Assembly (NCBI GenBank): GCA_005884745.1
Contig: VAZU01000082.1
Location: forward strand, 1-12,254
Length of the DNA stretch: 12,254 bases
Direction: 5' to 3'
From: Alphaproteobacteria bacterium
Lineage (GTDB): Bacteria > Pseudomonadota > Alphaproteobacteria > Rhizobiales > Xanthobacteraceae
Every line of letters begins with the position of its first letter. The stretch's first letter is position 1. The notes beneath the pieces are model-generated. The model saw nothing but the letters and a program-made list of their open reading frames with translations. It was not told where the DNA came from and did not search any database. Made by a program: the position numbers and the translations under genes. Shown piece by piece: positions 1 to 7,059 of this stretch.

Positions 1-224
1 GCCTCGCTGCACTGGAAAATAAGCATTTTCCCCAGCGGGGGGCCACCGTTTTGTGCATCGCGTGCCGTCCGCCGGTTGGGATGCCCGCTTTTCGGCCTCC
101 CGGAACCGGGCATTGTTGACCTGGATCATTGAAAGGGCGTACTGGCCTACCGAGGATGCCCTCCGCGGGAGACCCCGCACGGAGCGACATGTCCCGGCTG
201 GTCTTTCCATTCGCCCGCCATTAA

Positions 225-238
225 ATCTCGCTCGAGAT
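225..238. promoter_or_regulatory. Palindrome ATCTCG-N2-CGAGAT before phaA (operator candidate)
   Basis: Two 6-bp arms are perfectly complementary with a 2-bp spacer. They end 9 nt before the AAAGGAG ribosome binding site of phaA. The element overlaps the only AT-rich stretch of the leader (TTAAAT at 221–226), which could be a −10 box although no good −35 is visible. The position suits a repressor operator. Assigning it to a particular regulator such as PhaR would be guesswork, and short palindromes of this size can occur by chance. Confidence 0.25.
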
Positions 239-247
239 CCCTGTTGG

Positions 248-254
248 AAAGGAG
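248..254 (+). promoter_or_regulatory. Ribosome binding site of phaA
   Basis: AAAGGAG lies 7 nt before the ATG at 262. It decides the start: the in-frame TTG at 244 lies ahead of this site, and translation from 262 gives the usual thiolase N-terminus (MKDDIVIVGATRT). Confidence 0.8.
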
Positions 255-1020
255 TTTTGCCATGAAGGACGACATCGTCATTGTCGGTGCCACCCGCACG
301 GCGGTCGGCGCGTTCAACGGCGCGCTCGCAGGCCTGCCAGCCCACGAGCTCGGCAAGGTCGCGATCACGGCGGCGCTGCAGCGGGCGGGGGTCGATCCGG
401 GCAGCGTGTCCGAGGTCATCATGGGCCAGATCCTCACCGCCGGGCAGGGCCAGAACCCGGCGCGGCAAGCCTCCATCGCGGCGGGACTCCCGGTCGAGAT
501 CCCGGCTTGGGGCGTCAACCAATTGTGCGGCTCGGGATTGCGCACGGTCGCGCTCGGCTACCAGGCGATCCTGAACGGGGATTCGGAAATCGTGGTCGCG
601 GGCGGCCAGGAGTCGATGAGCCAGGCTCCGCACTGCGCCCATCTGCGCAACGGCACCAAGATGGGCGGGCTCGAGCTCGTCGACACCATGCTCAAGGACG
701 GCCTGTGGGACGCCTTCCACGGTTATCACATGGGCAACACCGCCGAGAACGTCGCCAAGCAATGGCAGATCACCCGCCGTCAGCAGGACGAGTTCGCGGT
801 CGCGTCCCAGAACAAGGCGGAAGCCGCCCAGAAGAGCGGCAGGTTCAAGGACGAGATCACCCCGATCACCATCAAGACCCGCAAGGGCGACGTGGTCGTC
901 GATGCCGACGAGTTCCCCCGGCACGGGACCACGCTCGACACCGTCTCCAAGCTCAAGCCGGCCTTCGAGAAGGACGGAACGGTGACGGCGGCCAATGCCT
1001 CGGGCATCAATGACGGCGCC

Positions 1021-1028
1021 GCGCCGCC
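1021..1028 (+). other. Frameshift site in phaA
   Basis: After GGC GCC (Gly-Ala at 1015–1020) eight bases, GCGCCGCC, stand where the gap-free family alignment needs six (two Ala codons) before GTG GTG CTG ATG at 1029–1040. Removing one GC dinucleotide restores the frame. The surrounding GGCGCCGCGCCGCC is pure G/C with a self-complementary GGCGCC. Both polymerase slippage and base-calling or assembly error are plausible there. No X-XXY-YYZ slippery heptamer is visible. Confidence 0.85.
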
Positions 1029-1442
<414 letters not shown>

Positions 1443-1454
1443 GGTCGCTTCCTC

Positions 1455-1486
1455 GGGCGGAGCGCCCGATGTGAGGCGCTCCGCCC
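1455..1486 (+). terminator. Perfect 12-bp hairpin between phaA and phaB
   Basis: GGGCGGAGCGCC (1455–1466) and GGCGCTCCGCCC (1475–1486) are exact reverse complements around an 8-nt loop. It begins 12 nt after the phaA stop. No T-run follows (next bases CGATCCCTG), so it is not a classical intrinsic terminator. It could be a partial terminator, a 3'-end protector of phaA mRNA, or an attenuator lowering phaB relative to phaA. The stem itself is certain; its role is inferred. Confidence 0.55.
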
Positions 1487-1533
1487 CGATCCCTGAGCAA
1501 TATGGCGAGATCGGAACAGCCGATCCGAGATCC

Positions 1534-1540
1534 GGGAGGA
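1534..1540 (+). promoter_or_regulatory. Ribosome binding site of phaB
   Basis: GGGAGGA lies 7 nt before ATG 1548. It supports that start, which gives the standard short-chain reductase N-terminus ARVAVVTGGTRGIG. Confidence 0.8.
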
Positions 1541-1547
1541 ATGCATC

Positions 1548-2273
<726 letters not shown>

Positions 2274-2284
2274 CGTCGTCTTCG

Positions 2285-3175
2285 GTGGCCGGCGGCGCAT
2301 TCTCGGCACCACGTTCCGCCGCGACGCTCGTCGGCTTTGGCGCCGTGCTGATGTGGTCGTCGCTCGCTTTGCTCACCGCTTCTTCCGGACAGGTGCCGCC
2401 GTTCCAGCTCGCCGCGATCAGCTTCGCGATCGGGGGCGGCATCGGGGCCGCGACCTGGGCCGTGCGCCCGGGCGCCATGCGGGCGCTGCGGCAGCCGCCC
2501 GAAGTATGGGCGCTCGGGGTGGGCGGCCTGTTCGGCTATCACGCCCTGTATTTCACCGCGCTCCGCCTCGCGCCGCCGGCCGAAGCCGGGCTCATCAATT
2601 ATCTCTGGCCGCTGCTGATCGTGCTGTTGTCCGGCCTGCTGCCGCAGGAACGGTTGAGGCCGCATCACCTCGCCGGCGCGTTTTTGGGCCTGATCGGCAC
2701 GATCGTGCTGGTCGCGAGCCGGGCCCATCTGGGATTCGCCGAAGCCGATACGCCCGGCTTTGCGGCGGCCTTCGTGGCGGCTTTCGTGTGGGCGATCTAT
2801 TCGGTGCTGTCCCGTCAATTCGCCACGGTGCCGACCGACGTGGTCGCGGCGTTCTGTTTGCTCACCGCTGCGCTGGCCGCGGTTTGTCATCTCGCCTTCG
2901 AGGAAACCGTGTGGCCTGTGGGCGCCCGCGAATGGCTTGCCACGGTCGGGCTCGGCCTCGGTCCGGTGGGTCTCGCCTTCTATGCGTGGGACATCGGCGT
3001 CAAACGCGGCGACATTCGCGTGCTCGGCGCCGTCTCCTACGCCGCGCCGGTGCTTTCGACCTTGCTGTTGGTGCTCGCCGGCTTTGCCGAGGCGACCCCA
3101 TCCTTGGCTGCCGCCGCGGTGCTCATCGCCGGCGGAGGGCTGCTTGCGGCCAAGGACCTGTTGTTTCGTTCCTGA
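2285..3175 (+). CDS. DMT-superfamily (EamA) permease, YddG-like
   Basis: This inner-membrane protein of 296 residues is mostly hydrophobic, with about ten membrane helices in two five-helix halves, the usual drug/metabolite transporter plan. Telling stretches are GLINYLWPLL (about 103–112), FVWAIYSVLSRQF (167–179) and AFYAWDIGVKRGDIRVLGAVSYAAPVLS (231–258). They resemble the aromatic amino acid exporter YddG of enterobacteria, where NYLWP and the A.AWN.GI.HG motif occur at matching places. The substrate cannot be read from sequence. The start is uncertain: GTG 2285 is the first reasonable codon after phaB (11-nt gap), but no Shine–Dalgarno is visible, and ATG 2351 would cut into the first helix. 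The spacing suggests co-transcription with phaB. It converges on gloB, 34 nt away, without an obvious terminator. Confidence 0.8.
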   Translation: MAGGAFSAPRSAATLVGFGAVLMWSSLALLTASSGQVPPFQLAAISFAIGGGIGAATWAVRPGAMRALRQPPEVWALGVGGLFGYHALYFTALRLAPPAEAGLINYLWPLLIVLLSGLLPQERLRPHHLAGAFLGLIGTIVLVASRAHLGFAEADTPGFAAAFVAAFVWAIYSVLSRQFATVPTDVVAAFCLLTAALAAVCHLAFEETVWPVGAREWLATVGLGLGPVGLAFYAWDIGVKRGDIRVLGAVSYAAPVLSTLLLVLAGFAEATPSLAAAAVLIAGGGLLAAKDLLFRS

Positions 3176-3209
3176 TCGGCACCTGACGAGCGTCAAGGCA
3201 TCCGCAACA

Positions 3210-3977
3210 TCAGAACCGGTCTTTCCTGCCGCGAATTTCCGCGAACACCTGCGCGGGGGGCGCATTGGGCAGCCCCACGGCCGCGGCGACCGCAGGCACG
3301 TCGGCGCGCAGGAACGGATTGACGGCTTTCTCCTGGCCGATGGTGGTCGGGATCGTGGGCTGGCCGGCGGCACAGAGCCGGGAGACCTCTTCGGCCCGCG
3401 CGCGCAATGCGGAATTCTCCGGCTCGACGGTGAGCGCGAACCGCACGTTGGCGGCGGTATATTCGTGGCCGCAATAGATCTTCGTCTCCTCCGGGAGGTC
3501 GCGCAGCTTGGCGAGCGATCGCCACATCATCTCCGGCGTGCCCTCGATCACCCGCCCGCAGCCGACCGAGAACAACGTGTCCCCCACGAAGGCTACTGCC
3601 TCGGATTTGAACCAATAGGCGATGTGGCCGTTGGTGTGCCCCGGGGTCTCCAGGACCGTGGCGGCCAGGCTTCCGACCCGCACCGAATCCCCTTCCCGCA
3701 TCGGAATGTCGACCAGCGGAATGCGCGAGGCCTCCCTGGCGGGCGCCACCACTCGGCAGCCGTAGCGCGCCTTCAGCGGCTCGATTCCGGCGGTATGATC
3801 GCCATGGTGATGCGTCACCAGGATGTCGTTGAGCCGCCAGCCTGCCGCGGCGAGCGCGGCCTCGACGGGGCCCGCTTCGGGCGCGTCGATAGCCGCGGTC
3901 GCTCCGCTGACGGAATCGTGCAGGAGCACCCCGTAATTGTCCCGCAAGCACACGAACAGGCGCAGTTCGACCGACAT
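3210..3977 (-). CDS. gloB: Hydroxyacylglutathione hydrolase (glyoxalase II) GloB
   Basis: This enzyme hydrolyses S-D-lactoylglutathione to D-lactate and glutathione, the second step of methylglyoxal detoxification in the cytoplasm. It has a metallo-beta-lactamase fold with two metal ions. The metal ligands are visible: His56, His58, Asp60 and His61 in THHHGDH, then His114 (TPGHTNGHI), Asp133 (FVGDTLFSVGCGR) and His171 (YCGHEYT). YCGHEYTAANVRFA is specific to glyoxalase II rather than other lactamase-fold hydrolases. The C-terminal substrate-binding region is present, ending FAEIRGRKDRF, and at 255 residues it is of normal length. The ATG at 3977 is preceded by a GAGG-containing stretch and gives the usual N-terminus. 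It is divergent from the methyltransferase gene (120-nt gap), so the two may share a control region. Confidence 0.93.
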   Translation of the reverse strand: MSVELRLFVCLRDNYGVLLHDSVSGATAAIDAPEAGPVEAALAAAGWRLNDILVTHHHGDHTAGIEPLKARYGCRVVAPAREASRIPLVDIPMREGDSVRVGSLAATVLETPGHTNGHIAYWFKSEAVAFVGDTLFSVGCGRVIEGTPEMMWRSLAKLRDLPEETKIYCGHEYTAANVRFALTVEPENSALRARAEEVSRLCAAGQPTIPTTIGQEKAVNPFLRADVPAVAAAVGLPNAPPAQVFAEIRGRKDRF

Positions 3978-4097
3978 TTTGGCGGACCTCGCAGCAGCGG
4001 GCGCGACGCTAGCATGGCTCGCCGCCGCGACGTAAGCTTAAGCCTATCGGTTGCAAATGATTGTCCGGCCCGGCGTTAGAGCTTAACGATTGCGGGC
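3978..4097. promoter_or_regulatory. Divergent gloB / methyltransferase promoter region
   Basis: This 120-nt gap must hold the starts of both divergent genes. Its middle (about 4031–4060) is the only AT-rich part. A self-complementary TTGCAA at 4051–4056, followed 18 nt later by GTTAGA at 4075–4080, is a weak −35/−10 candidate for the plus-strand gene. The motif GCTTAA occurs twice, near 4036 and at 4081. I see no clear −10 for gloB. The elements are weak matches and are suggested by location only. Confidence 0.25.
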
Positions 4098-4838
4098 ATG
4101 CCTCTCGATGTCGTCGATCTGCGCAATTTCTACGGCCAGGCGCTCGGCAGGGTCGCGCGGCGCTTCGTCGGCCGGGGGATACGCGCACGCTGGCAGGACG
4201 TGCACGGATTGCGCGTGGTCGGGATCGGCTATCCGACCCCATACCTCGGGCTGTTTCGCGACGAGGCGGAGCGGTGTCTCGCCTTCATGCCGGCGGCCCA
4301 GGGGGTGGTGAAATGGCCTTCGGACCGCCCGGTGCTCGCGGCCCTGGTGGACGAGGATGAACTGCCGCTGCCCGAGGCGGCGGTCGACCGCGTGCTGCTC
4401 GTTCACGCGATCGAAACCTCGCAGAACGTCGGCGCTCTGCTGCGCGAAGTCTGGCGCGTGCTGGCGGCGGGTGGACGGCTGCTCGTCGTGGTGCCGAATC
4501 GGCGCGGCGTATGGGCGCGGATCGACACCACGCCCTTCGGCTACGGCCACCCCTATTCCCGGCCCCAGATCACGCATTTGCTGCGCGAGACCTGGTTCAC
4601 GCCCACCGGCTGGGACGAGGCACTCTATGTCCCGCCGATTCCCCGCAAATGGTTCCTGCGCTCGGCGATCGCCTGGGAACGCACCGGGCACGCGCTGTCG
4701 GCGCCGTTTGCCGGCGTTCACATCGTCGAGGCGACCAAGCAGGTGTATCGCGCGGTCCCGGCCCGGCGCGAACGGCGCCGCCTCGTACCCGCGCTCGATC
4801 CGGTGCTGGCACCCTCGCCGGGCGGCGTACCGGGCTAG
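4098..4838 (+). CDS. Class I SAM-dependent methyltransferase-like protein
   Basis: This 246-residue cytoplasmic protein has a Methyltransf_11-type core. Strand β1 with motif I appears as LRVVGIGYPTPYL (38–50). An acidic turn follows at VDEDELPLPEAAVDRVLLVHAIE (84–106), which matches motifs II–III with a helix. Then REVWRVLAAGGRLLVVVPNRRGVWARID (116–143) is the typical post-motif III 'L.pGG.l' strand. Motif I is degenerate: the usual GxGxG reads GIGYPTP, so cofactor binding may differ. The C-terminal 60 residues (from about 185) are Arg/Pro-rich and unlike a catalytic fold. The substrate is unknown. I recall similar proteins beside gloB in other Hyphomicrobiales, but that neighbourhood does not reveal the substrate. 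ATG 4098 is the first start after the divergent promoter region; its ribosome binding site is weak (GCGGGC). Confidence 0.72.
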   Translation: MPLDVVDLRNFYGQALGRVARRFVGRGIRARWQDVHGLRVVGIGYPTPYLGLFRDEAERCLAFMPAAQGVVKWPSDRPVLAALVDEDELPLPEAAVDRVLLVHAIETSQNVGALLREVWRVLAAGGRLLVVVPNRRGVWARIDTTPFGYGHPYSRPQITHLLRETWFTPTGWDEALYVPPIPRKWFLRSAIAWERTGHALSAPFAGVHIVEATKQVYRAVPARRERRRLVPALDPVLAPSPGGVPG

Positions 4839-4849
4839 GCGCTCTGCGG

Positions 4850-4948
4850 TGTCATCGCCCGGCTCGTCCGGGCGACCCAGGATCCGCGGAATGTGAGCTT
4901 CGGCTGGATCTGGGATTACTGGGTGACCCGCCTGCGCGGGCCATGACA
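4850..4948. repeat. Intergenic imperfect palindrome (interspersed repeat type)
   Basis: The element begins TGTCAT (4850–4855) and ends ATGACA (4943–4948), exact reverse complements. Inside, CGGGCGACCCAG (4869–4880) pairs 10 of 12 with CTGGGTGACCCG (4919–4930), and CCAGGATCC (4877–4885) nearly pairs with GGATCTGG (4906–4913). GCCCGG-CTCGT-CCGGGC (4857–4873) forms a local stem. This architecture matches the TGTCATCGCCCG…GGGCCATGACA palindromes I know as dispersed intergenic repeats in Bradyrhizobium-like genomes. It sits between two converging genes, where such elements may also end or stabilise transcripts. Copy number cannot be judged from one window. Confidence 0.65.
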
Positions 4949-4961
4949 AGGCCCAGTTACC

Positions 4962-5729
4962 TCACTCGTTGGTCGTCGGATCGCCGCTCGGCCCGGGCGG
5001 AGGACCAGGCTCCTCGGCCGCTCCGCTCGAAGCTTGTTGCTGCGGGGATCCCGGAATGTCGCCGCGGGGACCGTGCCGGCGCCGGCGCCGCCGGTGCAGC
5101 GGGAAGCGATCCGGTTGCCCGTCAAATCCGTTTTGGCCCTGCCCCGGGTACGAAGGCTGCGGAGGCTGCGGAGGCTGCGGACCGTTGCCGGTAATGAATG
5201 ACGGCAATCGGTCGCCGGCGCCCTGTTCCGGTCGGCCGGCGCCGGCGGGCGGGCGCCCGCCATAGGGCTGCTGTTCGCGCGGCTGGTAGGGCTGGGGCTC
5301 GCGGCCGGGATAATGCTGAGGCTCGCGAGGATGTTGGTAAGGCTGCGCCTCGCGCGGCGGGTAAGGCTGAGACTGCGGTTCGCGGCCGAACGGCGAATCG
5401 CCCGGGTGCTCCTCCTCGGCGTCTTCGAGGCTGTCCTCGCGTGGCTCGCCGCCTTCCGGACGGAAGTACGGCTGGCTTTGCCGGAACTGCTCCTGGGCCG
5501 TGGCGATCAGCCGGAAATAGTGCTCCGCGTGCTGGTAGTAGTTCTCGGCCGCGACCGGATCGCCGGACGCCTGGGCATCGCGGGCGAGCTGGATGTATTT
5601 TTCGGCGACGTGAGAAGCCGTTCCGCGGATTTTCACGTCGGGCCCGTTGGATTCGTAGACCCGAGTCAGCGGGTTCTGGCCCTTGCGGTTGTTGCGCCCG
5701 CGCATGCGTTTGTTCTGACCGTTTCTCAT
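4962..5729 (-). CDS. DUF4167 domain-containing protein, function unknown
   Basis: This 255-residue protein has the conserved basic N-terminus MRNGQNKRMRGRNNR, followed by NPLTRVYESNGPDVKIRGTASHVAEKYIQLARDA and a helical AENYYQHAEHYFRLI segment, about residues 1–85. This is the DUF4167 domain, found in alphaproteobacteria and without an established function. After it come an acidic patch (99–111), five Arg-Glu-x-Gln repeats rich in Pro, Gln and Tyr (116–158), a QPPQPPQP run, an Arg cluster RRRRRRHGPRG (213–223) and a Pro-rich tail. All are likely disordered. The basic ends suggest nucleic-acid binding, but this is inference only. The start at 5729 was chosen because family members begin MRNGQNK; the frame stays open upstream to 5792. 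A GGGAG 18 nt before the ATG is rather far for a ribosome binding site. It lies downstream of prmC on the same strand after a 454-nt gap. Confidence 0.85.
   Translation of the reverse strand: MRNGQNKRMRGRNNRKGQNPLTRVYESNGPDVKIRGTASHVAEKYIQLARDAQASGDPVAAENYYQHAEHYFRLIATAQEQFRQSQPYFRPEGGEPREDSLEDAEEEHPGDSPFGREPQSQPYPPREAQPYQHPREPQHYPGREPQPYQPREQQPYGGRPPAGAGRPEQGAGDRLPSFITGNGPQPPQPPQPSYPGQGQNGFDGQPDRFPLHRRRRRRHGPRGDIPGSPQQQASSGAAEEPGPPPGPSGDPTTNE
5155..5181. repeat. Three tandem 9-bp repeats in the DUF4167 gene
   Basis: GGCTGCGGA occurs three times in a row without mismatch, encoding the QPPQPPQP run on the minus strand. It is in frame, so copy changes would only lengthen or shorten the disordered linker. 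Confidence 0.85.
5256..5384 (-). repeat. Degenerate Arg-Glu-x-Gln-rich repeats in DUF4167 protein
   Basis: Five units of 8–10 residues, each beginning Arg-Glu and containing Gln-Pro-Tyr or a close variant (REPQSQPY, REAQPY, REPQHY, REPQPY, REQQPY), occupy residues 116–158. The units vary in length and codons, so this is an old degenerate repeat. It probably forms a disordered, Tyr-containing linker. Confidence 0.7.
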
Positions 5730-5985
5730 GGCTCGTTTGTTCGTCAACTCCCTTTTGCGGCGGTCGCCCGCCTCTTCCCGGTTCTCCGGCACGCGCGCCC
5801 GCGCCTCGCGGCCACTCGGCCGCGCCCGGCAGGCGCAAGTCCCGACTTCAGGACTTCGCGTCGAACTGAATCGTTGTCACGATAACCGCAGCAACCTCTT
5901 CCCCGCGGCCCACGCCGCGGTGTTGCCAACCCCTTATCCCGCGCGACGCCGTGAACGGCGCGCGCCAAACCGGTGATGCAGCATC

Positions 5986-6007
5986 CCGTATCCCAACCGT
6001 ATCCCAA
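5986..6007. repeat. Perfect tandem 11-bp repeat CCGTATCCCAA ×2
   Basis: Two identical copies stand head to tail at 5986–5996 and 5997–6007, a period close to one DNA helical turn. They could be binding sites for a dimeric or cooperative regulator of the DUF4167 gene, or simply a local duplication. No other copy was noticed in the window. Confidence 0.7.
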
Positions 6008-6125
6008 GCCGGCGAACCCTTGCCCTTCGGGGCTTGTCCGCCTTACCGCGCCGCAGCCTCAAGGAGCCTTGCTCCGGGGCTTTGTGGCGGCGCGTCACCG
6101 TTGTCTCGGGTCGATTCCGTGGCCG

Positions 6126-6153
6126 AACCGTAGTCGGTCTTGCGCGATAATCA
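6126..6153 (-). promoter_or_regulatory. Candidate promoter for the DUF4167 transcript
   Basis: Reading the minus strand just after prmC, TTGATT is followed 16 nt later by TACGGT. These are moderate matches to the sigma-70 −35 and −10 boxes. It would give a leader of about 390 nt. In such GC-rich DNA this may be chance. Confidence 0.22.
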
Positions 6154-6183
6154 AGCGGTTTTTTGGCCGGCGCTCCGGGGCTT

Positions 6184-7059
6184 TCAGGGGGCCTGCCGAA
6201 GGATCAGCGCGCGCGGCACACCATTCAGGTCGGGACGCACTGCGCGGATTGCAAGCCCTGCGGCGGCGAAAACCGCCGCCACGGGATCCGCCATTCCGGC
6301 GCCGAGCTCGACGATGATGTGCGCTCCCCGCGCAGTGAGCCGCCGCGCGTCGGCAGCGATCCGGCGGTACGCGGCGAGCCCGTCTACCCCCCCATCGAGC
6401 GCCAGCTTCGGATCGTAGTTGCGCACCTCGGGATCGAGCCGGAGCAATTCCCGCTGTACGACATAGGGCGGATTGGACACGACGAGATCGAAGCCGCCGC
6501 CGAGCGCGGCGCCGAAATCGCAGGCGACGAACGTCGCACGCCGGGCAAGTCCAAGCCGCTCACAATTTTCACGCGCCACGCCGAGTGCCGCCGGGCTCAC
6601 GTCCGTTCCCACGCCGTCGGCGCCTTCGAGCTCATGCAACAGGGCGAGCAACAGCGCGCCGGATCCGGTGCCGAGGTCGGCGATGCGCAGGCGTTGTCTG
6701 CGCTTGGCGTCGACCACACCGAGCGCCGCTTCGACCAAAGTCTCGGTCTCGGGTCGCGGCACCAGGACCGCCGGCGCAATCACGAACGGCAGGCTCCAGA
6801 ACTCTTTGGTGCCGACGATGCGGGCCACCGGCTCGCGGCCGATACGCCGCGCGGCAAAGGTGCGGATGCGCTCGGCTTCCTCGCCGCGGATCGTTCGATC
6901 GGATTGCGCCGTCAGCGCCGCACGATCCAGCCCGAGCGCGTGGCCCACCAGGAGGCGCGCATCGAGCTCGGGCGTGTCGAGGCCGGCCTCGCGGAAGGCC
7001 GTGGCGAGAGCCCGGCGCGCGCCCGCAACCGAAACCGCTGGTTCGAGATCGCCGGTCAT
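6184..7059 (-). CDS. prmC: Peptide chain release factor N5-glutamine methyltransferase PrmC
   Basis: PrmC (HemK) transfers a methyl group from SAM to the glutamine of the GGQ motif in release factors, raising termination efficiency in the cytoplasm. Its 291 residues cover the family plan. A helical N-terminal domain that recognises the factor (1–80) ends at the GREPVARIVG/FWSLPF stretch. PRPETE follows at 101–106, motif I is DLGTGSGALLLAL at 128–140, and the diagnostic glutamine-binding NPPY is at 196–199. NYDPKLALDGGVDGLAAYR lies after it. The length is slightly above the E. coli enzyme. Its ATG overlaps the TGA of prfA by 4 nt (ATGA), so translation is probably coupled. It methylates the product of the adjacent upstream gene. 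I see no clear terminator after it. Confidence 0.95.
   Translation of the reverse strand: MTGDLEPAVSVAGARRALATAFREAGLDTPELDARLLVGHALGLDRAALTAQSDRTIRGEEAERIRTFAARRIGREPVARIVGTKEFWSLPFVIAPAVLVPRPETETLVEAALGVVDAKRRQRLRIADLGTGSGALLLALLHELEGADGVGTDVSPAALGVARENCERLGLARRATFVACDFGAALGGGFDLVVSNPPYVVQRELLRLDPEVRNYDPKLALDGGVDGLAAYRRIAADARRLTARGAHIIVELGAGMADPVAAVFAAAGLAIRAVRPDLNGVPRALILRQAP

Larger units (their letters stand above)
1..261. other. Gene-free upstream region of phaA
   Basis: No reading frame here looks like a real protein on either strand; the open frames are short and low-complexity. The stretch holds several inverted repeats. GGAAAAT/ATTTTCC at 14–20 and 25–31 has a 4-nt loop. CCCGG-AA-CCGGG lies at 99–110. 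ATCTCG-CT-CGAGAT at 225–238 lies just before the phaA ribosome binding site. A TTGACC hexamer sits at 116–121, but no good −10 follows at the right distance, so I do not call a promoter. The end of the gene upstream of the window is not visible. Confidence 0.5.
5730..6183. other. 454-nt gene-free leader between prmC and DUF4167 gene
   Basis: I see no protein that I believe in here and no tRNA or other RNA gene that I can recognise. It is rich in small hairpins. A 10-bp stem with one bulged A and a TGAA loop lies at 5941–5965, and GCCC-TTCG-GGGC at 6022–6033. Two overlapping, mutually exclusive stems (CAAGG-AG-CCTTG and GGAGC-CTT-GCTCC) lie at 6060–6075. An 11-bp direct repeat lies at 5986–6007. 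If DUF4167 is transcribed from near prmC, this would be a long structured 5' leader. That is inference. Confidence 0.4.

Noticed and set aside
14..31. GGAAAAT/ATTTTCC hairpin as terminator of an upstream gene
   Set aside because: The stem is AT-rich and short, no T-run follows, and the upstream gene is not visible, so direction and role cannot be judged.
3176..3209. TGACG-AG-CGTCA palindrome (3183–3194) as a shared terminator between the permease and gloB
   Set aside because: The arms are only 5 bp with a 2-nt spacer and no T-run, too weak to call.
5744..6007. 87-codon minus-strand frame in the gap upstream of the DUF4167 gene
   Set aside because: It is Arg/Gly-rich, has no recognisable domain or ribosome binding site, and runs through a hairpin.
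6100..6150. Possible tRNA T-arm (GGGTCGATTCC near 6108–6118)
   Set aside because: No anticodon or acceptor stem can be folded around it, and no CCA-type end is at the right distance.
6150..6170. T-run at about 6159–6164 as a terminator for prmC
   Set aside because: The T-run is on the plus strand, whereas prmC is on the minus strand. The only pairing around it is a loose GGCC…GGCC with a long loop.
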